From Hoeflea_A sp965216535 (GTDB taxonomy: Bacteria; Pseudomonadota; Alphaproteobacteria; Rhizobiales; Rhizobiaceae): a stretch of 64,000 bases of DNA. This document shows positions 9,076 to 16,287 of this stretch, piece after piece. The position numbers and the translations under genes are program-made. Location: assembly GCA_965216535.1 (NCBI GenBank), contig OZ244175.1:4092001-4156000 (forward strand), read 5' to 3'. The notes under the pieces are model-generated. The model searched no databases. It was not told the origin of the DNA and saw only the letters and a program-made list of their open reading frames with translations. Within the stretch, counting starts at the first letter, position 1. Each line of letters begins with the position of its first letter.

Positions 9076-9834
9076 ATGACACCTGGAATCAAGCCGCTGG
9101 TTGCGGGCAACTGGAAAATGAACGGACACCGGTCTTCTATACAGGAGATATCTGCGATCGCATCTGGCATCGATGAGTCCCTGGGATCGAAAATCGAAGC
9201 GCTGATCTGTCCGCCCGCGACGCTGATTTACCTGGCGTCAGCCGCTGTGCAGGATACACATCTCAAGATTGGTGCCCAGGACTGCCATACGGCCCAATCG
9301 GGTGCGCATACGGGCGATATCTCGGCGGCGATGATGCGTGACGCGGCAGCCTCTCACGTGATTGTTGGTCATTCCGAACGTCGCACCGATCACGGCGAAA
9401 CCGACGCACTGGTTCGGGCCAAGGCCGAGGCCGTGCATGGCGAAAACCTTGTCGCAATTGTCTGCATCGGCGAAACCGAGGCCGAGCGGCAATCGGGAAA
9501 GACACTGGAAGTCCTTGAACGGCAGTTGGCCGGTTCCGTGCCCGATGGCGCCAACGATCAAAACACGGTGATCGCCTATGAGCCGGTTTGGGCGATTGGT
9601 ACTGGCTTGACCCCAACCGCGGCCGATGTGGAGGAAGCCCACGCTTTCATGCGGCGCAAGCTTGAGGATCGTCTCGGCGCCGGCGGGGCATCGATGCGTT
9701 TGCTGTATGGCGGCTCAGTCAAGCCTGGAAACGCCGCGGAATTGATGGCTATCAGCAATGTGGATGGCGCGCTTATCGGAGGTGCAAGCTTGAAAGCTGA
9801 GGACTTCCTCGCCATCTGTGCAACATATCGATAG
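9076..9834 (+). CDS. tpiA: Triosephosphate isomerase
   Basis: This 252-residue TIM-barrel enzyme interconverts dihydroxyacetone phosphate and glyceraldehyde 3-phosphate. All catalytic segments are present: GNWKMNG with the substrate lysine at residue 14, HVIVGHSERR with the electrophilic histidine, AYEPVWAIGTG with the general-base glutamate and flexible loop, and LYGGSVKPGNA for phosphate binding. The ATG at 9076 follows GGGAGAGG at a good distance; the frame stays open 42 bp further upstream. secG follows after 116 bp, the usual rhizobial order. Confidence 0.97.
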   Translation: MTPGIKPLVAGNWKMNGHRSSIQEISAIASGIDESLGSKIEALICPPATLIYLASAAVQDTHLKIGAQDCHTAQSGAHTGDISAAMMRDAAASHVIVGHSERRTDHGETDALVRAKAEAVHGENLVAIVCIGETEAERQSGKTLEVLERQLAGSVPDGANDQNTVIAYEPVWAIGTGLTPTAADVEEAHAFMRRKLEDRLGAGGASMRLLYGGSVKPGNAAELMAISNVDGALIGGASLKAEDFLAICATYR

Positions 9835-9950
9835 CAAATCTGAGCCCGGCGGTTCGTCGCAGCCCGGTTTAATGGGGTTGGAAAGAGCAACGGCCTCGTG
9901 TAAACAGCCGCGAATTCTGCAAATTTCGCCTTTCCGGCAGGAACCATTCA

Positions 9951-10349
9951 ATGCAAACGGTTTTAATCGTCATTCATCTCATGATCGTGGTCGCCTTGGT
10001 CGGCGTCGTGCTGCTGCAACGCTCCGAGGGCGGCGCCCTGGGCATTGGCGGCGGATCCGGCGGAATGATGTCGGCCCGCGGTGCAGCCGATGCGCTCACG
10101 CGGACGACCGGTATCCTGGCAGCCGCTTTCTTTGCGACCTCGATCGCGCTTGGCATTCTGGCCCGATATGAAGCTCGCCCGACGGACATTCTCGAGCGCA
10201 TCGAGCAGACGACGCCAAGTCAAGGCGAGTCCATTCTCGATCAGCTCGGCGGATCATCAAACTCCGGCGAAATCCCGACCCAGGGTTCGGACAGCGCTCC
10301 GGCGTCATCAGGTTCGTCAGGCGGTTCGCAGGTTCCGACCAGCGAGTAG
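9951..10349 (+). CDS. secG: Preprotein translocase subunit SecG
   Basis: This 132-residue accessory subunit of the SecYEG channel has two membrane segments, at about residues 2-20 (TVLIVIHLMIVVALVGVVLL) and 50-70 (TTGILAAAFFATSIALGIL). Between them lies the family loop LLQRSEGGALGIGGG with G-rich GMMSARGAADALTR. The C-terminal 50 residues are a Ser/Gly/Gln-rich tail, a common low-complexity extension in alphaproteobacterial SecG. It lies between tpiA and pyrG and is closed by a strong terminator. Confidence 0.93.
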   Translation: MQTVLIVIHLMIVVALVGVVLLQRSEGGALGIGGGSGGMMSARGAADALTRTTGILAAAFFATSIALGILARYEARPTDILERIEQTTPSQGESILDQLGGSSNSGEIPTQGSDSAPASSGSSGGSQVPTSE

Positions 10350-10370
10350 ACCTTCCGAAACGACACAGCG

Positions 10371-10401
10371 AGCCGGGGCAGGCGATAGCCCCGGCTTTTT
10401 T
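10371..10401 (+). terminator. Rho-independent terminator after secG
   Basis: AGCCGGGGC (10371-10379) and GCCCCGGCT (10388-10396) form a perfect 9-bp GC-rich stem with an 8-base loop, followed directly by a run of T to 10401. It ends the tpiA-secG transcript before pyrG. Confidence 0.92.
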
Positions 10402-10500
10402 GTGTCACGCATCCTTTCTGTGAACCAACGAAAAAATTTCGGCATTGGGCCGGCTTTTGGGGTGGCGTAATCGGTCACAAGAGAGTAACGGAATAAGCCC

Positions 10501-12129
10501 ATGGCGCGATATGTTTTCATCACTGGCGGCGTGGTTTCCTCTCTCGGAAAAGGCATCGCATCGGCGGCGCTCGGCGCGCTGCTACAGGCTCGTGGGTATC
10601 GGGTGCGGCTTCGCAAACTCGACCCTTATTTGAATGTCGATCCGGGGACCATGAGCCCTTACCAGCACGGTGAGGTCTTCGTCACCGACGACGGTGCCGA
10701 GACGGACCTTGATCTTGGCCATTACGAGCGGTTTACCGGCCGTTCTGCCGTGATGTCGGACAACATCACCACCGGCCGCATTTACAAGAACATCATCGAC
10801 AAGGAGCGGCGCGGCGACTATCTGGGCGCGACGGTCCAGGTCATCCCGCACGTAACCAACGAAATCAAGGACTTCGTGCTTGACGGAAACGACGAGTACG
10901 ACTTTGTTCTATGTGAGATCGGTGGCACGGTGGGCGATATCGAGGCCATGCCGTTTCTGGAGGCGATCCGTCAATTGGGCAACGATCTGCCGCGCGGATC
11001 GGCGGTCTATATCCATCTGACGCTGATGCCGTGGATTCCCGCGGCCGGCGAGCTGAAAACCAAACCGACGCAACACTCCGTCAAGGAACTGCAGTCGGTG
11101 GGGATTGCACCCGACATCCTGCTGGTCCGCGCGGACCGGGCGATCCCGGAAGAGGAGCGCCGCAAACTCTCGCTCTTCTGCAATGTGCGTTCATCCGCTG
11201 TCATCCAGGCGCTGGATGTAGACAACATTTACGACGTGCCGATTTCCTATCACCGCGAGGGGTTGGACGACGAGGTTCTGGCTGCCTTTGGTATCGATCC
11301 GGCACCGGCGCCCAGGATGGAAGCCTGGGAGCGTGTGGCCGATCGGATAAGGACACCAGAAGGCGAGGTAACGATTGCGGTCGTCGGCAAGTATACCGGC
11401 CTTAAGGACGCCTACAAATCGCTGATCGAAGCGCTGCACCATGGCGGCATTGCCAACCGCGTCAAAGTGAATCTCGAATGGATCGAGTCCGAAATCTTTG
11501 AGAAGGAAGATCCGGCGCCTTGGTTGGAAAAGGTCAACGGAATTCTGGTTCCAGGTGGCTTCGGTGAACGCGGGGCGGAGGGCAAGATCTTTGCAGCACG
11601 CTTTGCGCGTGAACGGCAGGTGCCTTATTTCGGTATCTGCTTTGGAATGCAGATGGCGGTTTTGGAGGCAGCTCGTTCGCTGGCCGGGCTGGAAAAGGCT
11701 TCGTCGACGGAATTCGGTGAGACTTCGGAGCCGGTTGTTGGATTGATGACCGAATGGCTCAAGGGCAACATGCTGGAGAAGCGTTCGAAGTCAGGCGACC
11801 TCGGCGGGACCATGAGGCTTGGCGCCTACACCGCTCTGCTCAAGCCAGAGACCCGCATTGCGAACATCTACGGCACCACGGAAATCTCAGAACGACACCG
11901 ACACCGCTTCGAGGTCAATCACGAGTATATGGATGCGTTGTCCGAACACGGACTGGTCTTTTCCGGAATGTCGCCGGACGGCGTTCTGCCGGAAACCATT
12001 GAATACAAAGACCATCCCTGGTTTATCGGTGTGCAATATCATCCAGAGTTGAAGTCTCGTCCGCTGGAACCGCACCCGCTTTTTGCGTCCTTCATTGAAG
12101 CCGCACTGGAGCGATCCAGGCTGGTTTAG
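10501..12129 (+). CDS. pyrG: CTP synthase
   Basis: This 542-residue enzyme makes CTP from UTP, ATP and glutamine. The N-terminal synthase domain (1 to about 265) opens with the ATP-binding FITGGVVSSLGKG motif and contains the NVDPGTM and EIGGTVGDIE segments. The C-terminal class I glutamine amidotransferase domain has the nucleophile Cys380 in GICFGMQMAV and the His-Glu pair in YHPEL. Length and motif order are normal. In rhizobia kdsA usually lies between pyrG and eno; here a regulator module takes that place. Confidence 0.98.
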   Translation: MARYVFITGGVVSSLGKGIASAALGALLQARGYRVRLRKLDPYLNVDPGTMSPYQHGEVFVTDDGAETDLDLGHYERFTGRSAVMSDNITTGRIYKNIIDKERRGDYLGATVQVIPHVTNEIKDFVLDGNDEYDFVLCEIGGTVGDIEAMPFLEAIRQLGNDLPRGSAVYIHLTLMPWIPAAGELKTKPTQHSVKELQSVGIAPDILLVRADRAIPEEERRKLSLFCNVRSSAVIQALDVDNIYDVPISYHREGLDDEVLAAFGIDPAPAPRMEAWERVADRIRTPEGEVTIAVVGKYTGLKDAYKSLIEALHHGGIANRVKVNLEWIESEIFEKEDPAPWLEKVNGILVPGGFGERGAEGKIFAARFARERQVPYFGICFGMQMAVLEAARSLAGLEKASSTEFGETSEPVVGLMTEWLKGNMLEKRSKSGDLGGTMRLGAYTALLKPETRIANIYGTTEISERHRHRFEVNHEYMDALSEHGLVFSGMSPDGVLPETIEYKDHPWFIGVQYHPELKSRPLEPHPLFASFIEAALERSRLV

Positions 12130-12582
12130 GCCGGCGTAGCGCGGCCAATGATTTTCATGCTCTGGAAAAAAAGTGCGCTTTTGCCGGCGTTGCTTGTCGT
12201 ATCTCTCGTGGACGGGAACGTGTCCGATCCTATGATCAAGCCGGCAATTTGATGAAAATTGCCCATCGGTTTCCGATGATTGAGGCCTGAAAAACGCCGA
12301 TACAAATACTCCATGTCAACGCCGACAAAAGCGCAGATTGGCCGCCCCCGGCCAAACACCCAAAACCTTGCGGCCGCCCCCAGCCGACTCGGTTCTGAGA
12401 TCCGGAGAAACTCCATTGTTGGATTTCTTCTCCAGATTCTGGCAAAAAGACTAACACCGCTTGTCGCCGAGCGCAACAAACATGAAACAGCTTCATATTC
12501 ATTTGATCCACCGAATCTGAAATCTGAATTATTGTAGGATCTGGCTGACCGGCTGGCGCCATCCATTGTCGAGGAAAGTGGA
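12130..12582. promoter_or_regulatory. 453-bp non-coding region between pyrG and the first TetR gene
   Basis: No convincing gene is present: the open frames are short, and none combines a good ribosome-binding site with a recognisable product. The region holds a perfect inverted repeat GCAATTT-5 bp-AAATTGC (12244-12262), immediately followed by CATCGG-3 bp-CCGATG (12264-12278). A tandem AATCTGA direct repeat (12514-12527) lies just before the TetR genes. These are candidate operators for the regulators downstream. The last 60 bp are AT-rich, as expected of a promoter. Confidence 0.5.
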
Positions 12583-13206
12583 ATGAATGCACCCGATACA
12601 AGGCGGCGGCCGCGGCAAAAGCGGGCAATCCAGAAAGTAGAGAGTATTCTCGATGCCGTGGAAGCACTGGTGGTTGTGCAGGGCTCGGATTCCATCACCA
12701 CGACCCAAATCGCAGAGCAAACCGGTTTCGCGGTAGGGACCATCTACCAGTACTATTCAAATCGCACAGACCTCCTGATGGCTGCCCACGACCGTATGCT
12801 GGAGCGCATGGCCGAGGGCGTGGCCGAAGCTGCCACTCGGGTGGACCCGAAGCGCGAGGATTCTGTGGAAGTGCTCATTCGGCTCTATGTCCAGACGGCA
12901 AAGTCGAACCCGGGTTACCTGTCCCTGCTGAAATTTGCCCATGCCAACCAATCGCTTGAGCACAGCGGCGCGAATATCGACGCTTTTGTCGGCAAGATCA
13001 TCAGCCATTTCATAACCACCAGGGCACCGCATGTGAGCGAAGCGGAAGCGAGGATTTCGCGCACGATTGCGGTCAATCTCCTGTCGGTGATGACCGATCT
13101 TGTTTTGCTGGAGGACGATCCGAACCTTCAGGAGCGGTATTTGACTGAGATGATCGCCCACTGTCGCTTTGCTCTGGAGCGAACGATTGGCCGAAATGCC
13201 GAGTAA
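12583..13206 (+). CDS. TetR/AcrR-family transcriptional regulator (first of a tandem pair)
   Basis: This 207-residue regulator has an N-terminal TetR helix-turn-helix (about residues 10-60). The helices ITTTQIAEQTGFAVGTIYQYYSNRTDLLMAAHDRM match the family closely (quoted in part). The C-terminal ligand-binding half is mostly helical with no assignable effector. It is clearly a paralogue of the next gene: the DNA-binding half and the last 40 residues (VARTIxxNxLxVMT..LLE and EMIAHCRFALER) line up along their length. RBS GAGGAAAG lies 8-9 bp upstream of the ATG. The function of the regulon is unknown; the downstream VOC gene is the only obvious target. Confidence 0.88.
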   Translation: MNAPDTRRRPRQKRAIQKVESILDAVEALVVVQGSDSITTTQIAEQTGFAVGTIYQYYSNRTDLLMAAHDRMLERMAEGVAEAATRVDPKREDSVEVLIRLYVQTAKSNPGYLSLLKFAHANQSLEHSGANIDAFVGKIISHFITTRAPHVSEAEARISRTIAVNLLSVMTDLVLLEDDPNLQERYLTEMIAHCRFALERTIGRNAE

Positions 13207-13230
13207 CGGCCGCATGGGCCGCCTGATCTG

Positions 13231-13869
13231 ATGAACGCGCGAGACTCCCGCCGAAAGCCGATGCAGAAGCGCTCCATGGAGCGTGTTGAGCAAATCCTGG
13301 ATGCTGTCGAGAGTCTTGTGGTCGAGACAGGCACGGATTGCGTGACCACCACGCAGGTTTCAGAAAAGATGGGTATCGCAGTTGGTACGATCTACCAGTA
13401 TTTCGACGATCGCGACGACCTTCTTATCGCAGCTCACGATCGCATGTTGTCGAGGCTGGCCACAGAGTTGACTGCCGAGGTCGCCGAACTGGACCTGCTG
13501 GACAGTCGGTCTATCGACCGCATCATCCGCAGCTTCGTACGCAAGGCACATGAACATCCGGGCTACATTGCATTGCTCAACTTTTCCTATTCGTTCAAGA
13601 CGACCCGGCATACGGAGGTGAAGACAGAGGACTTCATTGGCCATCTGATCAGACTGTTTCTCTTCACCTGGGTTCCTGACCTCAGCGAGAGTGAAGAGAT
13701 GGTGGCCCGCACCATCATCGCCAACATTTTGACGGTCATGACGAATGTCCTGCTGCTCGAAACCGATTCCGACGCACAGGAACGGCTTTTGGAGGAGCTT
13801 GTGGCTCACTGCAGATTTGCCATTGAGCGGGCAGGGGACCGGCCGTCGGACCAACCCGGCTTGCAATGA
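13231..13869 (+). CDS. TetR/AcrR-family transcriptional regulator (second of a tandem pair)
   Basis: This 212-residue regulator has the same layout as its upstream neighbour. The recognition helix region VTTTQVSEKMGIAVGTIYQ is followed by YFDDRDDLLIAAHDRM, so the DNA-contact residues are very similar and both proteins may bind the same or overlapping operators, possibly as a heterodimer. The central ligand-binding region is more divergent, which suggests different effectors. It starts 24 bp after the first gene, and its stop overlaps the VOC gene start (ATGA at 13866), so the three genes form one operon. Confidence 0.88.
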   Translation: MNARDSRRKPMQKRSMERVEQILDAVESLVVETGTDCVTTTQVSEKMGIAVGTIYQYFDDRDDLLIAAHDRMLSRLATELTAEVAELDLLDSRSIDRIIRSFVRKAHEHPGYIALLNFSYSFKTTRHTEVKTEDFIGHLIRLFLFTWVPDLSESEEMVARTIIANILTVMTNVLLLETDSDAQERLLEELVAHCRFAIERAGDRPSDQPGLQ

Positions 13870-14792
13870 CGGTAGAACTCGGGCAAATCGCAACTATGGC
13901 ACCAGTACAGAAAGCATCCATTCGGCGCGTTGACCATCTGGTCTTGCCGACGGCGGAACTGACGCTCGCTCGCCGGCGGTTGTCAGATCTCGGGTTTACA
14001 GTGGCTCCGGACGCACAGCATCCGTTCGGGACCAGGAATGCCTGCGTCTTTTTTGCCGATGGCACCTATCTTGAGCCCCTGATGGTCGGCGAGCGCGACA
14101 AATATGAAGAAGCTGCGAAGCAGGGCAATGTCTTTGTTCAGCGTGATCTTGCTTACCGATTTCGTCGTGGTGATGAGGGAATATCTGCCCTTGTCATGGC
14201 GTCGGATGACGCAGAAAACGATCACCGGCAGTTTGGTGACGCAGGGATCAGTGCAGGCGACAACCTGACATTCTCGCGAAACTATCAAAAGCCGGATGGC
14301 GGGACTGCGGAAGCCAGTTTCGAACTCGCATTTGCGGCCGATCTTCGAGCGCCCGACGTGTTCTTTTTCACCTGCCAGCGATTGCAGGCTCTGAATGTGG
14401 ATCGGACTCGACTGGAGACTCATGCCAACGGTGTGATCGGAATTCGACAGATCGTGATGTCGGAAACAAATCCGAGCGATTTCCAATATTTGATGCAGGA
14501 AATTGTCCAGCAGCGCGAGGTCAACGCGCATTCGTTCGGCCTGGAAATAATGTCATCCAATGCCGATATCGCCGTTCTCAACGCAGCAGGCCTCAAGGGA
14601 TTTTTCGGGCTTGAGGGCGGGACCCATGCGCGGGGGTTGCGATTGCGCGTGATTGTGGTCGCCACCTCGTCGCTTCAATCCCTGCCAGACCTGCTGGCAG
14701 ATGCTGAGATCGCTTTCGAGCGGATTGGAGAACGCATCGTCGTCCCGGCTGCACCGGGGCAAGGTGCTGCGATCGCTTTCGATGCGGCCTGA
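13866..14792 (+). CDS. VOC-superfamily (glyoxalase-like domain) protein of unknown substrate
   Basis: This 308-residue protein has two babab-type halves of the vicinal-oxygen-chelate fold. The N-terminal half opens with IRRVDHLVLPTAELTLARRRLSDLGFTV, containing the usual metal-ligand His in 'DHLVL', and continues with NACVFFADGTYLEPL, where a Glu follows the strand as in glyoxalase-like proteins. The second half holds DVFFFTCQRL and the NGVIGIRQIVM strand. No substrate can be assigned. Translational coupling to the second TetR gene suggests that the regulators and this protein serve one pathway. Confidence 0.75.
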   Translation: MTVELGQIATMAPVQKASIRRVDHLVLPTAELTLARRRLSDLGFTVAPDAQHPFGTRNACVFFADGTYLEPLMVGERDKYEEAAKQGNVFVQRDLAYRFRRGDEGISALVMASDDAENDHRQFGDAGISAGDNLTFSRNYQKPDGGTAEASFELAFAADLRAPDVFFFTCQRLQALNVDRTRLETHANGVIGIRQIVMSETNPSDFQYLMQEIVQQREVNAHSFGLEIMSSNADIAVLNAAGLKGFFGLEGGTHARGLRLRVIVVATSSLQSLPDLLADAEIAFERIGERIVVPAAPGQGAAIAFDAA

Positions 14793-14897
14793 TTCCTTGG
14801 ACTCTTCCAAATTGCGGCGGTCAGGTCATTGCGTTTTGTGCGGTGTTGCCTAAAACAGCCGCAACCCACCCATTTCTGCACCAAAGGATCGATTGAA

Positions 14898-16172
14898 ATG
14901 ACCGCTATCGTCGACATTATCGGACGTGAAATCCTGGACAGCCGCGGCAACCCGACCGTCGAGGTCGACGTAATGCTCGAAGACGGCTCCTTCGGCCGGG
15001 CCGCCGTCCCATCAGGCGCTTCAACCGGCGCGCACGAAGCCGTGGAGCTCAGGGATGGCGGTGAACGCTATCTGGGCAAAGGCGTGCAGCAGGCTGTGGA
15101 GGCGGTCAACGGTCCGATCCTGGAAGCTCTGGCGGACCTGGACGCCGAGAACCAGATCCTTATCGACAAGACGATGATCGAGCTTGATGGCACCCAGAAC
15201 AAGGGCAAATTTGGAGCGAACGCGATTCTGGGTGTGTCGCTTGCTGTTGCCAAGGCAGCCGCTGATGCTGCCGGCTTGCCGCTCTACCGCTATATCGGCG
15301 GACCCAACGCCCACGTCATGCCGGTTCCGATGATGAACATCATCAACGGTGGCGAGCACGCCGATAACCCGATTGATTTTCAGGAATTCATGATCATGCC
15401 GGTCGGAGCCGATACCATTGGCGAGGCCGTTCGCATGGGATCGGAGGTCTTCCATACGCTGAAGAAAGAACTTGCGGCGGAAGGCCACAATACCAATGTG
15501 GGTGATGAGGGCGGCTTTGCACCCGGTCTGGCCAGCGCACCGGCAGCGCTCGATTTCGTCATGCAGTCGATGGAGAAAGCGGGTTACAAGCCGGGCGACG
15601 ATATGTGCCTCGCCCTCGACTGTGCCTCCACGGAATTCTTCAAAGACGGTAATTATGTCCTGGAAGGTGAGGGGCGCACGCTGGAGCCCGGCGCCATGGC
15701 CGAATATCTTGCGGAACTGGTCGGAAAGTACCCGATCATCTCCATCGAGGATGGCATGGCAGAGGACGATTGGGATGGCTGGAAAACGCTGACCGATCTG
15801 GTCGGATCCAAGTGCCAATTGGTTGGTGATGATCTGTTTGTCACCAACTCTGCGCGCCTGCGCGATGGCATCAAGATGGGCGTGGCCAATTCCATTTTGG
15901 TGAAAGTCAACCAGATTGGCTCGCTGAGCGAGACCCTGGATGCGGTGGAGACAGCCCACAAGGCAAACTATACGGCGGTCATTTCGCACCGCTCTGGCGA
16001 GACCGAAGACGCCACAATCGCCGACCTGGCGGTCGCGACCAATTGCGGGCAAATCAAGACCGGCTCCCTGGCTCGCTCCGATCGGCTGGCCAAATACAAT
16101 CAGCTTATCCGTATAGCCGAAGAACTTGGATCTCAGGCTCAATATGCGGGTAGGAGAATTCTTAAGGCCTAA
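14898..16172 (+). CDS. eno: Enolase
   Basis: This 424-residue glycolytic enzyme converts 2-phosphoglycerate to phosphoenolpyruvate and is also a degradosome partner in many bacteria. Motifs are complete: REILDSRGNPTVEVDV, PSGASTGAHEAVELRDG, NIINGGEHADNPIDFQEFMI, SIEDGMAEDDW, and the active-site loop VISHRSGETEDATIADLAV near the C-terminus. The ATG at 14898 is the family start; the frame is open further upstream. A strong hairpin terminator follows at 16234. In rhizobia the next gene is normally ftsB; here two giant genes intervene. Confidence 0.98.
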   Translation: MTAIVDIIGREILDSRGNPTVEVDVMLEDGSFGRAAVPSGASTGAHEAVELRDGGERYLGKGVQQAVEAVNGPILEALADLDAENQILIDKTMIELDGTQNKGKFGANAILGVSLAVAKAAADAAGLPLYRYIGGPNAHVMPVPMMNIINGGEHADNPIDFQEFMIMPVGADTIGEAVRMGSEVFHTLKKELAAEGHNTNVGDEGGFAPGLASAPAALDFVMQSMEKAGYKPGDDMCLALDCASTEFFKDGNYVLEGEGRTLEPGAMAEYLAELVGKYPIISIEDGMAEDDWDGWKTLTDLVGSKCQLVGDDLFVTNSARLRDGIKMGVANSILVKVNQIGSLSETLDAVETAHKANYTAVISHRSGETEDATIADLAVATNCGQIKTGSLARSDRLAKYNQLIRIAEELGSQAQYAGRRILKA

Positions 16173-16233
16173 CGGCGAAGCGCCCGCTGAAGCCGGCAAG
16201 GCGCACCGACAACCTTTACAAGGTTACAAAATG

Positions 16234-16267
16234 AAGAGGGCCCCGGCTTTCGCCGGGGCCCTCTTTT
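16234..16267. terminator. Strong hairpin terminator between eno and giant gene A (repeated at 23263)
   Basis: AAGAGGGCCCCGGC (16234-16247) pairs perfectly with GCCGGGGCCCTCTT (16252-16265) around a TTTC loop, and a run of T follows on the plus strand. It lies between the convergent ends of eno and giant gene A and may serve both. The same 32 bases recur at 23263-23294 after giant gene B. Confidence 0.9.
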
Positions 16268-16287
16268 CATTCAATGGACGGTTGAGA

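Noticed and set aside
9835..9950. A possible tRNA gene in the tpiA-secG gap
   Set aside because: A GGTTCG-like stretch is present, but no acceptor stem, anticodon arm or closing pair can be folded around it.
12280..12537. An 85-codon frame in the pyrG-TetR gap
   Set aside because: No ribosome-binding site, no recognisable sequence, and base composition unlike the neighbouring genes.
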